A stretch of 17,287 nt of DNA from an uncultured Lachnospiraceae bacterium. Lineage in GTDB: Bacteria; Bacillota; Clostridia; Lachnospirales; Lachnospiraceae. A program made the position numbers and the translations under genes. The notes under the pieces were generated by a model that was not told the DNA's origin, searched no databases, and was given only the letters and a program-made list of their open reading frames with translations. Within the stretch, counting starts at the first letter, position 1; every line of letters begins with the position of its first letter. The DNA is taken from assembly GCA_902803305.1 (NCBI GenBank), contig CADCPL010000229.1:1-17287 (forward strand), given 5' to 3'. This document shows, in pieces, positions 13,255 to 17,287 of this stretch.

Positions 13255-14171
13255 ATCTTCGCATCTCCGATCATGACTACTTCGGGTTCAAGCACGACCC
13301 CGAATCTTTCATTCACCCTGTCTCTTACATCACTCATCAGCTGCAGTACCTCAGCAGCTGTCGCATTACCTGTGTTCACGACAAATCCGCAATGCTTTTC
13401 CGATACGGCTGCTCCGCCTACGGTATATCCCTTAAGCCCCGCATCCTCAATAAGCTTTCCGGCAAAATACCCTTCCGGACGCTTAAAAGTGCTACCGGCG
13501 CTCGGGTATTCCAGAGGTTGCTTCTGCCGGCGCGCAAGTGCCAGTTCATCCATCCTCGCTTTTATCTCTTCCCTGTTTCCGGCCTTAAGTTCAAACTCCG
13601 CCGCAAGTACCGTATACGGATGTTTTTTTACGATGCTCGTTCTGTATCCGAACTCCATATCACACGCAGGAACCGTCAACACTTCACCCGAAGAGGCATC
13701 AAACAGCGTGACACTTACCGTAACATCCTTCATCTCCTGACCGTATGCTCCGGCATTCATGACCATGGCGCCGCCTACGGTTCCCGGTATACCTGACGCA
13801 AACTCAAGCCCGGTAAGACCGTTTTCATATGCGGCATATGCTGCTTTTGACAGCATCGCACCGGCTTCTGCCTTTATTGATTTACCGTTTACGGTTATCG
13901 CATCCGTTCCTTTGTCCATACAGACGATACATCCTCTGTATCCGCTATCCGATACAAGGATATTGCTTCCGTTTCCTATAACGACATAAGGCTCATTCTT
14001 CGACAAAAGAAGGCGGATGATATTTACCGCCTCCTCTATGCTTTGCGGAGTGACAAAAACATCCGCAGCACCACCGACCTTAAATGTCGTATGTTTATTC
14101 ATGTTTTCGTTTGTAAGGATGTTTACCGGACCGGTAATATTCCCAAGCTGATTTATGATATCCGTGTTCAA
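13251..14171 (-). CDS. murB: UDP-N-acetylenolpyruvoylglucosamine reductase MurB
   Basis: A 306-residue FAD enzyme that reduces UDP-GlcNAc-enolpyruvate to UDP-MurNAc, the second committed step of peptidoglycan synthesis, in the cytoplasm. FAD-binding features are TTFKVGGAADVFV (28-40), GNGSNILVSD (66-75) and the IPGTVGGAMVMNAGAYG region (128-144). Predicted active-site residues are Arg177 in GYRTS, Ser227 in AGSTFKRP and Glu296 in LEPEVVMIG. The length and the lack of the extra E. coli-type loop suggest a type II enzyme as in Bacillus and Staphylococcus. The start is TTG at 14171, overlapping the ROK kinase TGA, with GAAGGA just upstream; the next ATG is inside the conserved N-terminus. Confidence 0.95.
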   Translation of the reverse strand: MNTDIINQLGNITGPVNILTNENMNKHTTFKVGGAADVFVTPQSIEEAVNIIRLLLSKNEPYVVIGNGSNILVSDSGYRGCIVCMDKGTDAITVNGKSIKAEAGAMLSKAAYAAYENGLTGLEFASGIPGTVGGAMVMNAGAYGQEMKDVTVSVTLFDASSGEVLTVPACDMEFGYRTSIVKKHPYTVLAAEFELKAGNREEIKARMDELALARRQKQPLEYPSAGSTFKRPEGYFAGKLIEDAGLKGYTVGGAAVSEKHCGFVVNTGNATAAEVLQLMSDVRDRVNERFGVVLEPEVVMIGDAKI

Positions 14172-15121
14172 GAATCCTTCACTCCGTCAAGTACAAGCTT
14201 TGCGGAACCGTATATACCGGCATCATTACCAAGTGTCGCAAGAGCAAACTGCGTGCCGCGGCTTCCGTGGAACACATATTTTACATAGTTCTTCTTAACA
14301 AGATCGATCACGATCTGACCCGCTTTGCTGACTCCTCCGCCTATAACGAACAGCTCAGGGTTGATCACGTCGGCAATATTGGCAAGACCTTTCCCGAGTA
14401 TCTCTCCGAACTGCTCGGTAACCTCGATCGCCAACTCGTCTCCGGCCTTGGCTGCATCAAATACGACCTTGGCATTGAGACTTCTGGCATCCCTCATGGA
14501 TGAAGGTCTTGTGTCCGCTTCCACTTTCATCTTCGCAAGTCTTGCTATTCCGGTTGCCGATGCATACTGTTCCAGACATCCGCATTTACCGCATCCGCAC
14601 TTTTCGGTCTCATTATCATTCATGTGCAGATGACCTATCTCACCGCCTGATCCGTGTGATCCGGACAGTATCTTTCCGTTCACGATGATACCACCGCCAA
14701 CACCTGTTCCGAGCGTCACCACAACGACATTTTGGCAGCCTTTTCCTCCGCCTTTCCATGCCTCTCCCAGCGCTGCGGCATTAGCATCGTTTCCGGCAAA
14801 CACCGGCAGATCTATATATTCTTTCATTTTTTCATCGATGTCAAACTGACCCCATCCGAGATTGACGCATTTGTGAACGACACCTTTGTCGTCGACCGGT
14901 CCTGGAACGCTGATCCCGAGACCTGCAACATCTTCCGGCTTGATATTTTCCCTGTCCATGCGCTCTTTGATGGATGCTGCTATGTCAGGCAGTATATGAG
15001 CACCGTCATCTTCTTTCCTTGTCGCGATCTCCCACTTATCAAGGAGCTCACCTTCCGCGGTGAACAGTCCCATCTTGACCGTTGTTCCGCCTATATCAAC
15101 TCCGAAAACTTTCTTGCTCAT
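14168..15121 (-). CDS. glcK: ROK-family glucokinase
   Basis: A 317-residue ROK kinase, the length of Bacillus GlcK. It is predicted to phosphorylate free glucose with ATP in the cytoplasm. The phosphate-binding loop DIGGTTVKMG is at 9-18, VPGPVD at 72-77, the catalytic region GNDANAAALGE at 110-120 (Asp112), GTGVGGGI at 138-145 and GEIGH at 160-164 (His164). The ROK zinc site CGCGKCGCLE is at 175-184. There is no N-terminal helix-turn-helix, so it is an enzyme and not a NagC/XylR-type repressor. The ATG at 15121 is two bases after the hprK stop, with GAGG upstream. Its place between hprK and murB ties glucose 6-phosphate supply to catabolite control. A different hexose or N-acetylmannosamine as substrate cannot be excluded. 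Confidence 0.9.
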   Translation of the reverse strand: MSKKVFGVDIGGTTVKMGLFTAEGELLDKWEIATRKEDDGAHILPDIAASIKERMDRENIKPEDVAGLGISVPGPVDDKGVVHKCVNLGWGQFDIDEKMKEYIDLPVFAGNDANAAALGEAWKGGGKGCQNVVVVTLGTGVGGGIIVNGKILSGSHGSGGEIGHLHMNDNETEKCGCGKCGCLEQYASATGIARLAKMKVEADTRPSSMRDARSLNAKVVFDAAKAGDELAIEVTEQFGEILGKGLANIADVINPELFVIGGGVSKAGQIVIDLVKKNYVKYVFHGSRGTQFALATLGNDAGIYGSAKLVLDGVKDS

Positions 15122-15123
15122 CT

Positions 15124-16059
15124 TTATTCCTCTTCTTCCCTGGTCTTAAGTGAATTCTGAAATCTTGAATACAGTTCCTGAGCGGCATTGTATCCCATCT
15201 TCTTCTGTCTGAAGTTGACCGCAGCCGACTCGCATATGATGGCCAGATTTCGTCCGGGCCTTATGGGGATACTGTGGCATACGACTTTGTTACCGAGGTA
15301 TTCCGTGTATTCCTCTTCAAGTCCGATCCTGTCGTAATCCTTGTCCTTGTCCCACTCTTCAAGCCTTATGACAAGGTCGATGCTCTGCGTCTCTCTTACC
15401 GATGATACACCGAACAGCATCTTAACATCCACTATACCTATTCCGCGAAGCTCTATCAAATGTCTCGTAATATCCGGTGCGGTTCCTATGAGCGTATCAT
15501 CACTGACTTTTCTGATCTCAACAACATCATCGCTGACCAGTCTGTGTCCTCTCTTGACAAGTTCCAGAGCAGCCTCGGATTTTCCTATGCCGCTCTCACC
15601 GGTGATCAATACACCTTCGCCGTATACATCAACAAGAACACCGTGCACCGAGATAACAGGAGCAAGCTTAACATTCAGCCACCTGATTATCTCCGCCATA
15701 AGGTTAGATGTTGACTTATGAGACATAAGAACAGCTACATTATGCGCTTTCGCGATCTCTAAAAACAGTTCATCCGGCTGAAGATCACGACAGAAAACAT
15801 AGCAGGGCGTATCATCGCACAGAATGTGTTCGTAACGTTCCTTCTTGACCTTGGGATCAAGCTTCTCCATGTATGTATATTCAACGAAACCGATTATCTG
15901 TACTCTTCCCGTTTCGAAATGCTCCAGGAATCCGGCCATCTGCAAAGCGGGACGGTTGATATCCGGCTGATTGATCTTGATCTCTTCAACATCAATGTCC
16001 GGCGTCAGATTAACAAGCTTCATTTTTTCGATCAATTCACTGACAGATACCGATGCCAT
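15124..16059 (-). CDS. hprK: HPr kinase/phosphorylase
   Basis: A 311-residue bifunctional enzyme that phosphorylates HPr (and Crh) on Ser46 with ATP or pyrophosphate and removes the phosphate again, the sensor of carbon catabolite repression in Firmicutes. The N-terminal domain spans about 1-130. The kinase domain has the conserved SVHG (137-140, His139), Walker A GESGIGKS (154-161), SDDVVEIR (176-183) and the HprK signature LIELRGIGIVDV (201-212). The C-terminal helix region has IPIRPGRNLA. The start is ATG 16059, set by the GGAGG site five bases upstream. An in-frame ATG at 16071 lies on that site itself and has no ribosome binding site of its own. It is first gene of the operon whose last gene encodes a Ser46-bearing HPr paralogue. 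Confidence 0.95.
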   Translation of the reverse strand: MASVSVSELIEKMKLVNLTPDIDVEEIKINQPDINRPALQMAGFLEHFETGRVQIIGFVEYTYMEKLDPKVKKERYEHILCDDTPCYVFCRDLQPDELFLEIAKAHNVAVLMSHKSTSNLMAEIIRWLNVKLAPVISVHGVLVDVYGEGVLITGESGIGKSEAALELVKRGHRLVSDDVVEIRKVSDDTLIGTAPDITRHLIELRGIGIVDVKMLFGVSSVRETQSIDLVIRLEEWDKDKDYDRIGLEEEYTEYLGNKVVCHSIPIRPGRNLAIICESAAVNFRQKKMGYNAAQELYSRFQNSLKTREEEE

Positions 16060-16102
16060 ACAAACCTCCATATGATCATGATCCGTTTCTTACCATCATC
16101 AA

Positions 16103-16131
16103 AGTATATCACAATATGTATTATTTGTGGA
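16103..16131 (-). promoter_or_regulatory. Extended -10 promoter for the hprK operon
   Basis: TATACT (16103-16108) carries the extended TG (TGaTATACT), with TCCACA (16126-16131) 17 bases upstream as a 4-of-6 match to the -35. The -35 lies in the last codons of uvrC. The predicted start near 16096 gives a leader of about 37 bases. Read-through from uvrC is also possible, as no terminator is seen. Confidence 0.6.
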
Positions 16132-17287
16132 AAAAATCATAAACACTCTTTGCGGCGGCCGCGTTTAATCCGTCCACTGCGCCCAGTTCTTCAAGTGATG
16201 CTTTTTTTATATCTTCAAGAGACTCAAAAGCTTTCATGAGCGCTTTCCTTCTCTTCGGACCCACTCCGGGGATATCGTCAAGTATCGAGTGAACCTGTTT
16301 CTTTCCCCGAAGATCCCGATGAAACGTTATGGCAAATCTGTGCGCCTCATCCTGTATCCTTGTTATCAGATGGAATCCCTGCGACGCATGGGATATGGGA
16401 AGCTCTTTGTTATCATAGTACAGGCCCCTTGTACGGTGATTATCATCCTTAACCATCCCGCATACAGGAATATCAAGACCTAGCTTATCAAGGACATCCC
16501 TGCATATATTTACCTGTCCTCTTCCGCCATCCATCAGGATAAGATCGGGAAACCTTGAAAACTTCCCATCCGTATCTCCCGATCCGATCTCCCTCATTCC
16601 GTGTTCAAACCGCCTGGTGAGCACCTCTTCCATGCTGGCATAATCGTTGGGTCCTTCCACCGATCTTATCTTAAATTTCCTGTATTCATTGGGTTTTGGT
16701 CTTCCGTCCTCATAAACCACCATGGATCCCACGGACTCAAAACCGCTTATATTTGATATATCATAGGCCTCCATTCGATGGATATCGGCAAGTCCCAAAA
16801 GCCTTGCTATCTCCTCCACCGCTCCGAGAGTACGCTCCTCTTTTCTCTTCAGTTTCTCTATATCGCGGCTCAGTTTGATAAGTGCGTTCTCATACGCGAG
16901 TGCGACCAGTTTTTCCTTCCTGCCCTTCTGCGGAACGATAACGGATACCTTTGATCCGTTCTGCGAGCTCATCCACTCCTCGATGAGCGGCAGTCCCGAC
17001 GGCATATCCTTTACCAGGATCTCCTTCGGGATAAAAGGCGCTCCCATATAAAACTGCATGAGGAACGCAGCCATGATATCAGCAGCTGTCTCATCGCCTG
17101 CCTGCTTCATGTAGTAGTGGTCCCTGCCGACGATCTTTCCGTCTCTTATGAAGAACATCTGAATGATCACCGACTCCTTATCGGAAGCAAGTGCGATCAC
17201 GTCTCTGTTATCTGTTCCCGTATCGGTTATCTTCTGTTTTTCTGAAACCCTCTTAACGCTCGTTATCAGATCCCTGTACTCAAGCGC
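16121..17287 (-). CDS. uvrC: Excinuclease ABC subunit C, C-terminal part (5' end outside window)
   Basis: The last 388 codons of uvrC; the frame is open to the window edge, so the usual N-terminal GIY-YIG nuclease domain lies outside. The window begins within the UVR (UvrB-binding) region, read by hand as ALEYRDLITSVKRVSEKQ. Next come the RNase H-like 5'-incision domain with EAYDISNISG, LILMDGGRGQV, GMVKDDNHRT and DEAHRFAITFHR (holding the Asp/Asp/His catalytic residues) and the terminal helix-hairpin-helix pair IPGVGPKRRKALMKAF and LGAVDGLNAAAAKSVYDFF that binds DNA. UvrC makes both cuts around bulky lesions in nucleotide excision repair with UvrA and UvrB. The GTG at 17200 is an internal codon, not the start. 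The stop is 61 bases before the hprK start. Confidence 0.95.
   Translation of the reverse strand, partial: ALEYRDLITSVKRVSEKQKITDTGTDNRDVIALASDKESVIIQMFFIRDGKIVGRDHYYMKQAGDETAADIMAAFLMQFYMGAPFIPKEILVKDMPSGLPLIEEWMSSQNGSKVSVIVPQKGRKEKLVALAYENALIKLSRDIEKLKRKEERTLGAVEEIARLLGLADIHRMEAYDISNISGFESVGSMVVYEDGRPKPNEYRKFKIRSVEGPNDYASMEEVLTRRFEHGMREIGSGDTDGKFSRFPDLILMDGGRGQVNICRDVLDKLGLDIPVCGMVKDDNHRTRGLYYDNKELPISHASQGFHLITRIQDEAHRFAITFHRDLRGKKQVHSILDDIPGVGPKRRKALMKAFESLEDIKKASLEELGAVDGLNAAAAKSVYDFFHK

Noticed and set aside
12778..13740. A 320-codon plus-strand open frame
   Set aside because: It lies antisense to rapZ and murB, both clear family members with matching starts and stops. The translated product shows no recognisable motif.
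16060..16071. Upstream ATG adding MEVC to HprK
   Set aside because: The GGAGG that begins within this codon run is the ribosome binding site for the ATG at 16059; nothing similar precedes 16071.

Overview
The window looks like the chromosome of a low-to-medium GC Gram-positive anaerobe, most likely a Lachnospiraceae-type member of the Clostridia. The grounds are the hprK-ROK kinase-murB-rapZ-whiA-HPr gene order, strong AGGAGG-type ribosome binding sites, TTG/GTG starts, and a Lys/Ala-rich protein whose tail resembles a family I recall from Lachnospiraceae. Every supported gene lies on the minus strand, so transcription runs from high to low coordinates. I see no tRNA, rRNA, CRISPR array, insertion sequence or prophage.

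In transcription order: (1) 17287-16121 is the C-terminal part of uvrC, cut by the window edge. (2) 16131-11180 is a compact housekeeping operon with its own promoter and a perfect hairpin terminator: hprK, a ROK glucokinase, murB, rapZ, whiA and a Crh-like HPr protein. Most junctions overlap or nearly overlap. It joins carbon-catabolite signalling (HPr kinase plus an HPr paralogue with Ser46 but Glu at position 15), glucose phosphorylation and cell-wall precursor synthesis. (3) 11071-5162 is a surface-sugar cluster. A good promoter, with an 11-bp tandem repeat just upstream, leads into a membrane protein with a degenerate GGDEF domain, an NAD-dependent sugar-nucleotide epimerase, and a full set of enzymes for GDP-D-glycero-alpha-D-manno-heptose: HddA kinase, an HddC guanylyltransferase fused to a GmhB phosphatase, and GmhA isomerase. 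A small Fsa/TalC-type transaldolase ends the cluster and could supply sedoheptulose 7-phosphate. No glycosyltransferase is present, so the user of the GDP-heptose lies elsewhere. (4) 5165-4394 is a separate unit with an excellent promoter, encoding an (A/P)AKK-repeat histone-H1-like protein. (5) 4358-1701 holds an aconitase-family hydratase of the YbhJ type with a small conserved-looking partner one base downstream, then a terminator. (6) 1655-1 holds a cytoplasmic-looking protein with calcium-loop motifs and the start of a small alarmone ((p)ppGpp) synthetase, cut by the window start.

The least expected signal is in three spacers of the heptose cluster (about 5930-6046, 8948-9023 and 10014-10095). 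Each is packed with hairpins in an otherwise tight operon. Where a stem is imperfect, the exception is a G-U wobble on the transcribed strand, and four hairpins close on a C-GNA-G triloop. This suggests the structures act as RNA. Other points worth checking are the degenerate GGDEF protein heading the cluster, the tandem 11-bp putative operator, the Glu15 HPr paralogue, and the intrinsic-terminator-like hairpin between the histone-like gene and the aconitase gene.
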